64,000 bases of DNA from Agelaius tricolor (lineage: Eukaryota; Chordata; Aves; Passeriformes; Icteridae). Shown piece by piece: positions 23,977 to 36,544 of the stretch; the stretch's first letter is position 1, and every line of letters begins with the position of its first letter. Under the pieces are notes generated by a model. It ran no database searches. It had not been told where the DNA came from and was given only the letters and a program-made list of their open reading frames with translations. Position numbers and translations under genes: made by a program. Location: NCBI GenBank assembly GCA_023055355.1, contig JALJCS010000004.1, positions 27,742,744 to 27,806,743 on the forward strand, read 5' to 3'.

Positions 23977-24649
23977 CTTTATGGAGAGAGAGAGAAAGTG
24001 AGAGAGAAAGCACAATAAAAACAAGTGATACAAATTTCTGGGCTACCTGTTTCACCCCAGAAAATTCCTTCTAACTCTACACTCTTATCTGAAGAGGCAA
24101 ACAACTCTGACCACAGGCACTAATGTTCTTCTCATTATCTGCATGAAAGATAGCAAATAAGTAGATCTATATTTGCTCATTACCTTCTAAATGCTTCCAA
24201 AACGTTCATTCATTTTACACTTGCCAGACACATTTGCTTCACTACCACAAAGTTCTAAAACCTCAGGCAACAGTTTTCTGAAACTTTTTTTTCCCACCCC
24301 TCCTTCCCTCCCCAAGTTCATGCCTTTTCTGCATTTAACTAGTATATCTTGTTCTCCCTCAGTTTTCTTGCTGTTCTCCAGTGCCAGCTCCAACATAAAG
24401 TGAAGCTGTACTTCCTCATGCATTGTACCTGTTTTCTCTTCGTGGTACCTCTCCACTGCTGAGATCTTGTTCTATCTCTGCACGTCCTATGACTGTCTAA
24501 CCTGAAATAAGCACGGCTAATTTCTCTCCTGGTTCAGTCTGCCTGCTAATCCTTCTTGTACCAACACAGAATGGCTTGGCCTCACCCTCCTTCCTCTCTT
24601 AATCCCCTTTCTACTTCAGTGCATTTCTCTGGACTTTAAGTACTTGAAC

Positions 24650-24660
24650 AGCACATGATT
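24650..24660 (-). promoter_or_regulatory. M-box (MITF-binding E-box), likely TYRP1 promoter
   Basis: On the minus strand this reads AATCATGTGCT, one mismatch from the canonical M-box AGTCATGTGCT found in TYR, TYRP1 and DCT promoters and bound by MITF. The core CATGTG with its 5' T is intact. It lies about 770 bp upstream of the TYRP1 ATG. In mammals the M-box is a few tens of bases before the start site, so transcription would begin near 24610-24620. An AT-rich TACTTAAAG sits at about 24641-24633. I could not fix exon 1: GT-containing donor candidates lie at about 24585 and further on. The function is inferred from the motif and position. Confidence 0.6.
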
Positions 24661-26400
24661 TCTTTCATGCTTATCTCCTTGTGATTTTACAAGTTTTAGC
24701 AAAGGTCAGAGACAAATACTTGAATTCAAAACAGAACAAATGTGAAGTTGGTTTTTGTTTGTTGTTTTTTTTTTTAATTACTTGCAAAGAAAGGCTCATT
24801 TGAAAGCAGACAAAGAACAGTGGGGAAAATCACATTTAATAGACACTTAGAAAAAGTTCTTAAGATGGCATTTTCAAGATCAGGCAGAAGTAAGTGACTA
24901 AGCAATGTTATTTATAAAATTAAATACTCCAATTTTTAAACTTAAAGTTTTAGTTTAATAATTTATTTAATACTAAAATAAAAAGAAAATTATCATATTC
25001 AAATTTCATTAAATACTAAGTTCTGAGCATGTGCTATGAAGGGAAATCAAACAAAGAAATTGACAAATCTCTTAAATAAAAAAAATGCTTCTTTAATCAC
25101 TGCAAGGATGATTTCTGCTGTGCAAAAATGACCTTATTCAAGTGATTAATCTCTTTCTTAGCTTTCAATAAGGATGGATGTCAGTGAGGTGGGGATATGT
25201 CAAGTAGGGTGAAGATATGTCAAGAAACATCTTAACTGGCATCAAGACAAAACCTGAACAAGTTTTCTGGGAAAAGGTTCAATCACACTGTAACTGGCAT
25301 CAAGCAGGAAATGGATTACCTGCTCTTTCTGCTTCCCTATGGGCAAGTCATAATGTGAGAATGCACCCAATTCTGGCAGAAAAAAGAAACAGGTTTTTTG
25401 TTTTTTTAGTCTTGCCAACCAGCCATGCACCAGAGCAGTGAACCTTCCCCTCTGTGCCTTGTATAACTCAACATGCTTGCTTCAGGGTAGGACCTAGATT
25501 TTTAGTACACTTCTCTGTCTCTGTAATTCATTCTCCATTTGCAGACAGTAATATTTCCTAGTCCTCAAATGAACCTCTTTTTTATTCTGACTTCCACTTC
25601 ATTCTCCATTTTAGCCTGTATTCTCTTCTTTACTAGCTTATCCTGCTTCTTTCCAAGCTTAAACCTTTTCTCTTTGAACATGTCTTTTGGGATACATGTG
25701 ACACAAATTCACTATTTTCACATCAGAAGGTAAACCAGAGCTGGTAAAAAACCTCTTGAGATTTTATCTGAAAAGAACTTAAAGTTCAAAGAAGAAGCAT
25801 ACAGGTTTTCACCATGAATATTTAGCAAATACAGCAAATTCATAATAAGCTTTAAAGGGATAAATGCTGCTCCTTAGACAAAGCCCCAGTGAAATAGAGC
25901 AAAAAGGTGTACTGACTGGGGTTTTCTGGCATCATAAAACTTCCCCTTATAATGGTGTACATGATTTAGATATTTTGTAAACTTCTTGCACAGAAAACAC
26001 CTATGAATGTTTTATGACAGAGATGCACTGCTGAGGATCATATACCTTCTTTGCCCCCTGATGTTCCCCTGGGTATCCCATTGGAAATCTTGCTGAACTG
26101 TTTGGTGGAATTCAGTCCTTTTTATAATCTTTATTTTGATGTTCTTGCCATTTGAGATATATTGCGTCTAAAGACTCCTGCTCCCCTACTGTGCCTGGAA
26201 TGATCTGATCTTGGAGATTCTCCAAATGCACATCTGTGTTTCTGTGGCTCAGTTCAGAAAGAGCTTGTCCACAAAAGCAAGGTAATCAGGAGGAAGTCAA
26301 TGTGTGAACACCTAGCTCAATAATTGCCTGTGTGGACTAAAAGACCCAAAAAGATAATATTTATTATGTTATATGTTTCCATATACCTTGCACCATTCTC
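24661..26400. other. Upstream of TYRP1, no gene seen
   Basis: AT-rich DNA upstream of the inferred promoter. Local short duplications are visible at 25196-25295: GATATGTCAAG occurs twice and AACTGGCATCAAG occurs twice. No coding exon is recognised. Distal TYRP1 enhancers could lie here, but none can be named from the sequence. Confidence 0.5.
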
Positions 26401-26462
26401 TTTTTTTTTTTTTAACATTAGTTCTTGATGCTTTTTTTTTAAACATCAGTTCTTGATGCTGA
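26401..26462. repeat. Tandem duplication with poly-T and AACAT(T/C)AGTTCTTGATGC
   Basis: Two adjacent copies of a unit of about 33 bp made of a T-run followed by an AACATTAGTTCTTGATGC-like block. The second copy has one base change in the block. Confidence 0.85.
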
Positions 26463-27238
26463 GAACAGCTCTCTATGCAGATACACAAGGTTTAGCTGTG
26501 GTAGTACCCTAATCTACTGGAAAAGGTTATAAAAATCCAGCCAGTTCTATTTGTGCTTGATGAAACCTGAGGTACTGATTCTGCCTCACCCTATGCCATC
26601 AGCCCTACAGTCAAACAACAGTTCTCTGGAGCTACCCAGTGGTCTTTACTAAGAGTTGGAATACAGGCATCTATTTGTTTAAAGTATAAGAAGAACACAG
26701 TGTGCATTCAGAAGCTCCATTATTTAACACATGGAAAGACATGTGATTGTAATGAAACTTCTACATGCATTTTTCTTTCTATGAAACAGTACCTTTAAGA
26801 AGCATTAAAGGTCAGTGCCAGGAAACAGATAATTATCAATGGCACTCATGGAGCATATACAGCAGAAGATAATTGCCTATTTATGTAGACTCTCTCTTTG
26901 TAGTTCTTCAGTTGTCATAGGCTTATTCAGTTCTACACAATTGAATAAGTAAACTACATTTTGAGTTTTGGTCTATTTCTTCTATTTTAACTGGTACATT
27001 CTAACAGTACTATGCAGGATGATTGTAAAAGAGAGCATAACTTACCTAGTTGTTTCTATTTTCATGAAGAGAAAGGGGAAAAAAGAAAATAAGAGCCTAC
27101 TAATTTAATGTTTTTCTAGCATACTATAAGCAATAATCAGTTAAAACTACTATCTCAAGGCATCAGTAGACAGCTGCAGGCTTTACAATGGAAATGGTGC
27201 TGGAGTTTCATTAACAGAGCATGTGAATGCATAAAAGT

Positions 27239-27267
27239 ATTCATTTACAAATAAATTGTAAATGAAT
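27239..27267. repeat. Perfect 12-bp inverted repeat (hairpin), 5-nt loop
   Basis: ATTCATTTACAA at 27239-27250 is the exact reverse complement of 27256-27267, with loop ATAAA. It is AT-rich and has no terminator-like T-run or gene context. Confidence 0.85.
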
Positions 27268-28224
27268 GAGCACCAAACAACAGTGATGTTAATTGATCTG
27301 CAACCTTTAATTTTCTGCGTCCATTCAGAAAAACAACCAATGTCAAACTTATTGCTTAAAATCTTTTACTGAGATTAAGACTTGCAGTGAAATTGAGACA
27401 AGATTTTCTTACTGATATTTATCATGCAAACTGTAGAAGTATATAATCAGAAGGAGCACATAATTTCATTTTTCCCACAACCCATAGGTCTTAGCAAATT
27501 ACTTTGAGCTAGAATTAATGAGTGCAGCTACAGACATCTAAACCTCAGTGCTCTGTTAAATAACCAATTTGCTGTAGTAGGAAGACAGTGGACCAGCCCC
27601 AGATAATGAAAATCAACGCGGTCTCATTGGTTTTAATAAGACACAGAATTACAGTCAGGTGGAGGCAGCTTGGCTCATTTGTGTAGGTTAACCATCAGCA
27701 GGCTTATTTGTGACAAGAATACTACAAAAATAATGCTGACTGTTACAAGCAGTACTTCCCAGATAATTCTACTCTTGTCCTAGTCTATGTTATCTCCCTT
27801 TTTGTTAGACAATTGAAAACCAAACCAGTAGTGAATATGAAATTGCACTTAGTGCAACCTCATGAAATCAAAAATACCATTCCAATGAATAGAAATAAAA
27901 ATATTTCTTTTTTACATTTGTTTGGAGTGAGCATAAGGTTTTTACACATTCATTAAATTTTTTGTCTCTTCCTAGTGTCATATGTTGTGTCAGATATGGG
28001 AAGTCCCATTGTATCTAAGACATATCTCAGACATGGAGCAATATTATTCATTTTTCCAGGAAATCATGCATATACTGTACTGTACTGTACTGCAAGATTT
28101 AACTAAGGATTAATTTTAATTAAAGGAATATTAGTTAGTCACTTTTCTTATTGACAATAACTTTCTCATCTTCATCCAGCAGACTACATGATTCTTACTA
28201 AATACTAAATTACTCTCTGAGTAA

Positions 28225-28290
28225 TTTATTGCTTAGTAAGAATAAATAAAAATAAGTAAGAATAAATAGTAAGAATAAATAAAAAAATAC
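28225..28290. repeat. Degenerate AAGAATAAATA tandem repeat
   Basis: Several copies of TAGTAAGAATAAATA / AATAAGTAAGAATAAATA in an AT-rich stretch. It is simple repeat expansion with no function inferred. Confidence 0.75.
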
Positions 28291-28626
28291 TCTCATATTT
28301 TTATCAAGTACTTTGTTTTTTCTTGCAAATAAGGTAAATTCTAAATTTACTTTCATTTTGAGAGAATATGTATACCTTTCTTGAAAGCTAAATATAGAGA
28401 AAAAGATTTTTATCTAACTATAAATCCATGTATAGGAAAGCTAAATAAAGAGAAAAATATTTTTATCAGAAGTTTTGATAACCTGATTAAAGAAAACAAA
28501 ATTAAATTAAATAAAATATTGATACTGCTTTTCTTTAAAGTATCAAATTTTTACAGTAAATTTTACAAATGCTATAAACAGTTTAAGCAAAAGAAATACA
28601 TTTAGTCATACCTACTCCATAATATG

Positions 28627-28676
28627 TTTAGATGAATAGAACATATTAATAGAATAATATGTTCTATTCATCTAAA
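28627..28676. repeat. Perfect 22-bp inverted repeat (hairpin), 6-nt loop
   Basis: The left arm 28627-28648 (starts TTTAGATGAATAG) is the exact reverse complement of the right arm 28655-28676 (ends CTATTCATCTAAA); the loop is ATAGAA. Flanking bases do not pair further. The symmetry is uninterrupted. It could be a fold-back element remnant, a hairpin RNA precursor or a replication-generated palindrome; nothing in the flanks decides between these. Confidence 0.9.
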
Positions 28677-30512
28677 GTTTTAGGCATGTACTTGAATGTG
28701 CATTATAATGCTAACAATTTCTGAACAATTCCTCCATGTTTTTTTTATTCTGGAATGATACCAATGAGCTGAAGTATGTCTGAGAAATGAAATTGGCCTG
28801 TAGTTGCTTCTGCAAAGTAAAGTGCAGAAAATGTACTCTGTATTTGTAGTTCAAAAGTTCACCTTCAGCAGGGAAACATATAGGTAATTGGAGTCTTTAT
28901 TGCTTTCACCAAACACAGTCCAGTGCCTACAGAGATCTGCAGTTTCAAAATGATGCAATAGAGGTGACAAATGACTGCCTACAGAGAAATGAGTGAGCCC
29001 TAAAAGAGTGTTGCAGATAGGCATAAAATGAAAATAAGTAGCACTTGTCTAAGAGTTTGAAATAGCTGCAAAATAGCACACATCACTTTTGCCTCTTGAA
29101 AATATATGTGAGGTTTGAAAGCAGTATTTCAGAGAAACAGTTGACTGGCAAAGGTACAAAATTGGGTAGAGCTTCCAGAAAGCAGAAAGCATGTTGTTGA
29201 ATGTGGGATCATTAGTTTTACTTATGAGTGACTGTTGATGAAATCCAACTTTCTCAGCAGCCTAAGGTGAAGGAACTAAGGTGTGCTCTAATCCTAGGGG
29301 CAACCATGGTATTCGAGATAGCTTTGTGTTGTGAGCAAATACAGTGAGCACACCACTTTGATTGCCACAATGCAGTTTCAGCTGCACCATGTAAAACTCT
29401 GAACTACAGAATAGGAAATTGTCTAACATGGTGTTAGAACGGCTGTCAGTGAGGTCTGGAGGTGGAGAGTGTCTCTGCCCAGGCAGAATTTACAGAAATT
29501 AAGGTGTCCATCACCAACAGTGCCTCACACCTGTCATGCTATGCCAGGCTGTCATCTATCCACCTGCCAATGAAATGTTAGGGAAATTTATCCTCCTCTG
29601 ACCATACTGTAGGGAGATACTAATCAAGAAGTGATATATGTTTTGTTCTTATTGTAGATGCACTTTGGGCAAGCTACCAAAGTAAATGGGAATTTTGCTA
29701 CTGATTTTAAAGTTAGCAGTATAAAACACAAACAAACCTGAAGTAAAACCAAACCCAGATTAAGGTAGATGATTCTGTCCATTTATATTATCTCCTCTCC
29801 TGCCCTTTCAAATCAAATCATTTTCAAGGGCAAAGATAGTGTATGTCTAACACATTTTATCCCTCATAGAACACCTTGAAATTGAAGACATAAGAGGTCA
29901 GATTGTTGTTTGGAATAAACTGCCATAGCTCCAATAAATTATACTGTTCAGGATATGCCCATTGATGTTCAAGAAGTTACAGTAACTTATATTTAGTAAG
30001 AATCAAGTCCTCTATGTTTCAATAAACTGAATCATTATTTTTCCCTTTGCTGAAGTGGTTTCCATGAAAAATTATCTTCCAGTGTTATGAATTAAAAGAC
30101 CTGCTGGATTATACATGCTATCACATGGCATTTTTTTCCAGGCCTTGAAAAAAGAAAAAAAATACTGGCACAAGATTAATTTTTTCTTTAAATTCATATT
30201 ATTCCATTGATAGACACAAATCCTTTTGACTGAAGCAAATAAATTGTGCACTGGGTAATATAGATTAATAGCTCATGTTTTGTAGGTGAAAATACTTTGT
30301 AGGGAGATATCCTACCAAGCTAATATATGATGTTTTTAAAATTATCTTTAAAGAGTAATCACTGACATTTTTGCAAAGCAAATAGAAAAGAGTTCAGTGC
30401 AAAAAAAGCCTCTTAGCTATTTATTGTCAAGAGAAAATGAGCTAATAGCTGCTGTCTCCAGTGTCAATGTTTTTCTCAGAGCCCACTGAAACAAACAATA
30501 TTCTCTCTTTTG
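28677..30512. other. Intergenic, no gene seen
   Basis: AT-rich single-copy-looking DNA with no ORF, repeat family or RNA gene that I can name. Confidence 0.5.
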
Positions 30513-30602
30513 ACTTTACTGCACTAAAAATCATGACAGATTTTTACTACATTAAAAATCATGACAGATTTTTACTACATTAAAAATCATGACAGATTTT
30601 TA
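30513..30602. repeat. 28-bp tandem repeat, about 3 copies
   Basis: The unit begins TTTTTACTACATTAAAAATC and ends ATGACAGA. The copies at 30541-30568 and 30569-30596 are identical; the copy before them (about 30513-30540) is diverged at its left end. The perfect identity suggests a recent duplication. Confidence 0.9.
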
Positions 30603-31030
30603 ATATGCAATCACATATTACTTGCTCTAAGTCATAGAATGTTGAAGTCCCTCACAAACTTTCTAAGTTAGCTTAAAAGATTTGATGAAAATTATATTAC
30701 ATTTACGAGTTAAATGGATGAAGATTTTTTTGTTCTTATGGAAAATCTGTGACATTTTTGTAAAAGCTTGTAAAATGTTTTCATTTGCAGGAGGAGAAAT
30801 TGATGCTGGTGTATTAGATACCAAGACTAAAGGACATGACTGAAATGCTTCTGATTAGGGAGAAAAAAGAAGATATTTTTATTATTTTTATGACCCACAT
30901 ATAATGAAACAAAGCCTTATTTTAAATTTTTATCCCTACCTTAGGTGAGGTCTCACAACTGTCAAAAGATATGACGAAAAGCAAGGGACGCTGCTGTAAG
31001 TTATGATGTTATTATCATAACTGTGGCATT

Positions 31031-31130
31031 CTGTCCTTTAAAGACAGAAAGATAGTCTTTAAAGACTATCTTTAAAGACTAAAGATAGTCTTCAAAGACT
31101 TTAAAGATAGTCTTTAAAGACTGTCCTTTG
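31031..31130. repeat. Cluster of AGTCTTTAAAGACT palindromes
   Basis: The 14-bp perfect palindrome AGTCTTTAAAGACT occurs at about 31055 and 31109. Related elements lie between and beside them (CTGTCCTTTAAAGACAG at the left end, ATCTTTAAAGACTAAAGAT, and TCTTCAAAGACTTTAAAGA). The whole ~100-bp block is quasi-palindromic and could extrude as a cruciform. Confidence 0.85.
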
Positions 31131-34100
31131 CCAAAACACAGTGCTAACCTTTTACTTATGGAAGGAATATCTGCAGATACATTTTGAAACCAAAGTTTGT
31201 ATTTATTATTTATTAATATGAAGGTTCAAGTAACACTTTTTTGCAAAAAATGATGGAATCTTTTATCAGAATTACTCTGAACAAATGCACTAAAGCCATT
31301 TAATGTGTCACGGTATTTTAAGTCAAATAGGATAGCTCCATTCACTTCATAATGCAGACTGTTTTATCACACAGTTACTGAGCCATTTATTCTGAAAATG
31401 GAACAGTGTTTTATTCCAGCTTTAAATGAAGCTGATAAAAGTATAAGAATTGATGTTAAGGAGTACTAAGTCCCATGAGTCGAACATAACTCTTGGGAAT
31501 TTCATTTTTGATCAGGCCTGATAAATCTCATTAATACTTGATCTCTTCAATGTCACAGATCAAATAAAAATCCTTGAGGTAACTGATAATGTGTAAAGGA
31601 TATTTATATTTTCCCTTACTGTATATTATCAGCTAGCTGATTAGCGTACAAAAAACTTTGTTTCTCAAAAAAAACCCACAAACCCTATTAACCTTTGCAA
31701 CTATAGTAGGAAATACATGCATTAAAATCTAACGAGCAAGGAATACAATTACAACTTGTGAACACACTTAATTTTTTAGTGTTGTCTAGATGGATTTAGG
31801 GTTCTGCTTTGGGTATATTTCAGAGGATTATCTCCCTGAACAAGCAAAAAAGAAATGTTGTCTAACCTTCCCTTCTGTGAGTAGTTAATAAAATGCAACA
31901 TGATGAAATTTTTTTGATGATAAAACTACCACCTCCTGCTCAGAAATCCTTAATTGAATGAATATTTAAAAATGAGAGTAGGTACACTAATGCAAAACCC
32001 TAGGGGATCTCATATCACAATGAAAAAGATCAGCTATGAAATCTGATTCCAGTATTGTGGAAGCAGTGGAAGTCAAAACTGCATGTGTGCATTTCAGGCA
32101 AGGATCAAAGGCTACTTCTAAGTGCCATGAGCACTAATGGCTCCAATATGCAGAAAGATTTACAGGAATGTCGTAGATATCCTTTAAGACTTCGTAATTC
32201 TTTCCATTGACTAGGAGGACTTACCAAGGAAATTAATGAATAAAGAACTCAAGAGGATCAAATAAGCATGTAGGAGAAATATGTCTAATGATGACAGACA
32301 TGTAAGTATTGAAAATGTTGAGCTATTTGATGAATGAAATGCTCATGACACAGGTGATTACTGTAAGTGCAGCTTTTTCAGAGTAGGAGGATCTTTTCAG
32401 TTAATATTTCTTGTATTGATTTTTGTCAGACAAAAGTGACAGAAAATTTAGCCATGGTTGCTTATGTCTTTCTGCATTTTTTGGATCAACTCATTGATAT
32501 GCTTTTGATAGACTTTGGAAGAAAATGTGCTCTTTTAAAGATTATTGATGCGGACTTCTATTAACGCTATCACATTGTCTTTTGAATAGATAATCTATCA
32601 AATTGCCCATCTTTTTTAAAGCAGGGATTGACATTATGTTGACCAGACTTGTTGTCACCATTTTTTGTTTTGTATGGTATTTTACCATCAGCACACTTCC
32701 AGCCTACTAGTATCTCAAGCAGAAATGATTCCTCAAAAAATTTTTGGTCTTGTTTTTAGTAGCAATAACAATTTGTTGTTGAATCTTAAAAAGTTTTTAC
32801 CACCAGAGCTATATCTTGTTTCAAAGAGTTGAGCTGCTTTCATGCCTTCTACACACTTTTCAAGGCATGTAAACAATATTTCTTTTTCATCTAAGGATAG
32901 ACTTGAATTTAAGGAAAACAAGGACCTAATCTCTAAAAAAACACTGTCAAATTTAAGAAATTTAAGACAGCTCTTGGATAAATTTATATAGTAAACAAAT
33001 AATTTCTACTTGAAAAATGGAAGAATGAAATTTCTTTCAAATGTTGCGGTTTCTTTGCATTTTCCAAGGTTTTCTGAGTGCATTGTAGCTCTTTGGAGGC
33101 AGTTTCCTTCATTTTCCAGATCAAGGTTCCTCTTTTGGTTCCTCTTTTGTTTAACCTATGCTTCTTCGTCCTATAAGACTGCAAATGCATCAATCACAAT
33201 TCAAATTATATTTTTAAGGGAGAGTGTGGGTGGTGCTGGGCTCATTGATAAAATGATCAATTAATTTTTATTATTACTGCATTTAAAAGCCTTGTCTAGG
33301 AACCAATGGTGTCAAATATGCTAAAAGGCACAGAGCAAAATGAAACCTGACATTAGACAAGAAACTACAAATTTTCAGAAACAGAAAGAAAAGTCCACTC
33401 AGGAAATGCTTGTTGTGTTAAAGGGGTATATTTCAGCAGAATAACAGGATAGCTATTAATAGTGCTTTTAGTAGACATTAGAGATATGAAAAATTTGTAG
33501 GATGTAGGTGAAAAAGTATTATATATCTGTATAGGTGATCGTGCCAAGTCTGAATGGCAGCCTAAGAAAAAGCAGAATGCATTCAAAAAAGGAAAAATTA
33601 TGTCTGATCCTGTGGGACTTAAAAATAGGTGGCATGGTTATTCATAGTAATTAATGAAATATGGTAAATAGGCAGGGAAATAGGCAGGGAAGTCTCTTTC
33701 AAGTGAGCAAAATTAGCTTCAATTTGATAGAGAAGAGAAATAAATGCAAAGGATGAAAAACTATTGATGTGAAATTAGCAAAAGCCATGTAGCATTTGAA
33801 TATCATTTCAATCTAAACTCTTCATGTGCTTGTGTTAAAAAGAAATTTCTTCATAACCATCGCCCTATGAAACAGTGGATTGTTAGAAGGAGTAGATTGT
33901 TAGAGGAGTTAGAAACAATATAGAACATGTCCATATGAAGAACAAGGAGGTTTCGTTCTCAGCCTGCTGTATTATTGGCTGTTGTTCCCAGAATACATAG
34001 TATTCACTCACTCCTGAGTTAATTCAGATGAATATATTTCATTATGTCCTGGTCATAGAGAAATACAATATTCGTAAGGGAGTGTAGCACTGGAAATAGC

Positions 34101-34482
34101 ATTATCCCAAATGTAGAGAAGGTAGTATTCATCTTAAAAATATTTGAGAATAGTTGAGAATATCTGAATATTTGAGAATATCTGTCAGACTTCATATTCA
34201 AGTATTTGAAAAGTTGTTCAGTGATGTAAAACTTGAGAGTTTTAATAAAACCTGTATTAGAGTTTAAGCAAGACTCAAATCCTGTCACATACCATCTGCT
34301 GCAGATATACTAAATATATAATTGATTTGCAGAAGGAAAATTAATTGTTTGTTGAGTTTGAGGAAGGCTAGATTTTTTTTCTCCTACAGAACAAATTGTA
34401 CTGTCATACAAATTTATTGTCATACTGAATGTAATTCATTAGTGTTTTTTTAAAATCTACTTAATTTTGAATAATGAAGTGT
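31131..34482. other. Intergenic, no gene recognised
   Basis: AT-rich DNA. Short direct repeats occur at 33668-33691 (ATAGGCAGGGAA type) and 34138-34184 (TATTTGAGAATA type). ORFs are short and featureless. Confidence 0.5.
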
Positions 34483-34682
34483 AGGAATTATGACTATGCA
34501 TCTTAAGGGAGTGAAGTATGTACAACTACCTGATTTTCACCTAAACCATGTTGTAATAGTAGAAAGATAAAAATGAAGAAAAAAGAAATAAACTGAAGGA
34601 ATAGTATGATTATATATATTCTTTAAAAATAGAAATGGTGATTGATATCAAGTTATATGGGCAAATGAAAAAAAGTGCTGCT
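34483..34682 (+). repeat. Copy A of an unclassified ~200-bp repeat
   Basis: This stretch, beginning AGGAATTATGACTATGCATC, is repeated in the same orientation at 39429-39633. The first ~80 bases differ at only a few positions, and the second half is more diverged with small indels. A shared TTTTTTAAAAT lies slightly upstream of each. It does not look like CR1 or the LTRs present here. Confidence 0.8.
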
Positions 34683-36544
34683 AAGATAGCAGTATAAAGA
34701 CATATAGGGACAAGAAAAACACTGTTTTGACTAAATATAGCACACAATTTTGTATATATTTGCAATTAATTCTTGCTATGGCAAGACATGTCAGAGGAAA
34801 AAATAAGGTAGAACTTTTTTGAAGTAAAAAGTGATGTGATTTGTTGTTGTGCTCAATGGACATTTGCAAGAGATGGAGTTGTCATGGATTTTTGTGGGCT
34901 CAGAATGCTCTGATTAAAGTGATTGATTTTTGGCAGCAAAGCCTGTACCATAGACTGCTCACATGCAGGAATAATGTAACAAATCCAGGAGGTTAGTTCT
35001 GCAAATAAAAGGACTGGATGATCAGATGGACTTCAGTGAGGCTTTTTCACAATATTTCACCAAATACTTTACATTGACATCTGCTTTTATAAGCAAACAT
35101 AGTTAGAAAAGGTGAAAATAAGCAAATATAAGTTAAATAGGTAATGTTTTTACTGTTACTGGAGAGAGAGCAAAAGGATTAATAGCCACAATTTTTATCA
35201 TCTTTTGGAAAATGTATTTACTGAAAGAAGAGGCATTTAGAAATATTGTCAAACCAATTTAATCAGTAAGATAGAGAACAGGGCCTGTTATCCTGTCCAA
35301 AGCCATGACATTGAGTCTCTGGGGAGTGGGGCTGAGGGAAGTGAAATATGTCAGATCTATGAATGGCATCCTCTTCCACTACGTGAAGACCTCTTCAGTG
35401 AAATGTACTGGAAACAGGATTGTTGAAGTGGTGCAAGTCTCATTCAGAGAAGCTCTCCTTCATTGCTCTGATTGCTTCAAATGGCAATGAATTCTCATAG
35501 CTGCATTTCAACATTAGTCTGGAAGCTCAGCAATTGTAGCTGTGTATCAGTGATCAACAATTTTTGCGACAAGGCTCTGAAAATTGAGAGTTACTAGCAT
35601 GCCTGAATTTTGAGTCACTGTATGATAAGTCAGAAAGGAAATTTTCCATTTGAAAGCATCCAAGTCTTTTGATTTTGTGTGTTTTTCAAAGGTTGTCCAT
35701 TTCTTCAAAGTCTTTTTGACTTTCAAGTGTTGAATTTAGTGAAAATGATGCACTATATATAAGAGAACAGAAATAACAGTTAAGGCTCAACATGATGGCC
35801 AATTTAGATTGGGCACCAGGGCCAGGATTTACAATGTCTGCCTGTGGAAATAAGCATGTGAACTAGTCATGGCTGGTTCATTTTACAGTCTATAGAAAGA
35901 AACAGGTACTTTCAGAATGCAGCATGTCTCATTCCAAAATAAAAATATTATAACACAGAGGATGATTCTGTGTTCTAACAGCACCTATTTTCCACCATTT
36001 TCTGCAATGACAGCTGTGCACAGCTAATTCAGGTGTAGAAGATAAAATTTGGCTGACATGAGCTGAATATTGAGTTTCTGACTAAAAAGTTTACTCAAAA
36101 AACCTTACTGATATTTACACTACACATTTGACAACCATTTGCATGTGTATATTTTTTTAAAATTTCAGTTAAACCCTACAATCATCATACAAAGTGATTC
36201 TTTAAGATACTTAAAGGGTTTGTCTTCTATCAAATTTTGTCTATAATGTTCGATGTAATAAATTTCTCTCCAATGAAAGCAATTATTAATGACGATCAAT
36301 TTGTCTCTTTTAGTTAAGCCATACCACAGTTACAATGTACTTTGGCAGACTTAGACCTAGATGTAGTCTCAGCATTTTTGCAAAAGTTAAAATATAAGAT
36401 TCCTTTATTAACCATCAGTATTGTGGTACATCCAAGATTTGGTTCATAACCACAATGTGGCAGTCTGTGCCATCATTGTCAAATCAATGATTAAACTGTG
36501 TTTAATCATAAATGTGGTAAATGTGACAACAAGCTGGAAAGCAG
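34683..36544. other. Intergenic, no gene recognised
   Basis: AT-rich DNA. The stretch around 34990-35070 (GACTTCAGTGAGGCTTTTTC and following) is weakly reminiscent of an old CR1 coding region, but I cannot follow it far enough to call it. Confidence 0.45.

Noticed and set aside
34990..35490. Stretch with words resembling CR1 ORF2 (GACTTCAGTGAGGC...)
   Set aside because: Only one short similar block; too weak to annotate as a CR1 copy without alignment.
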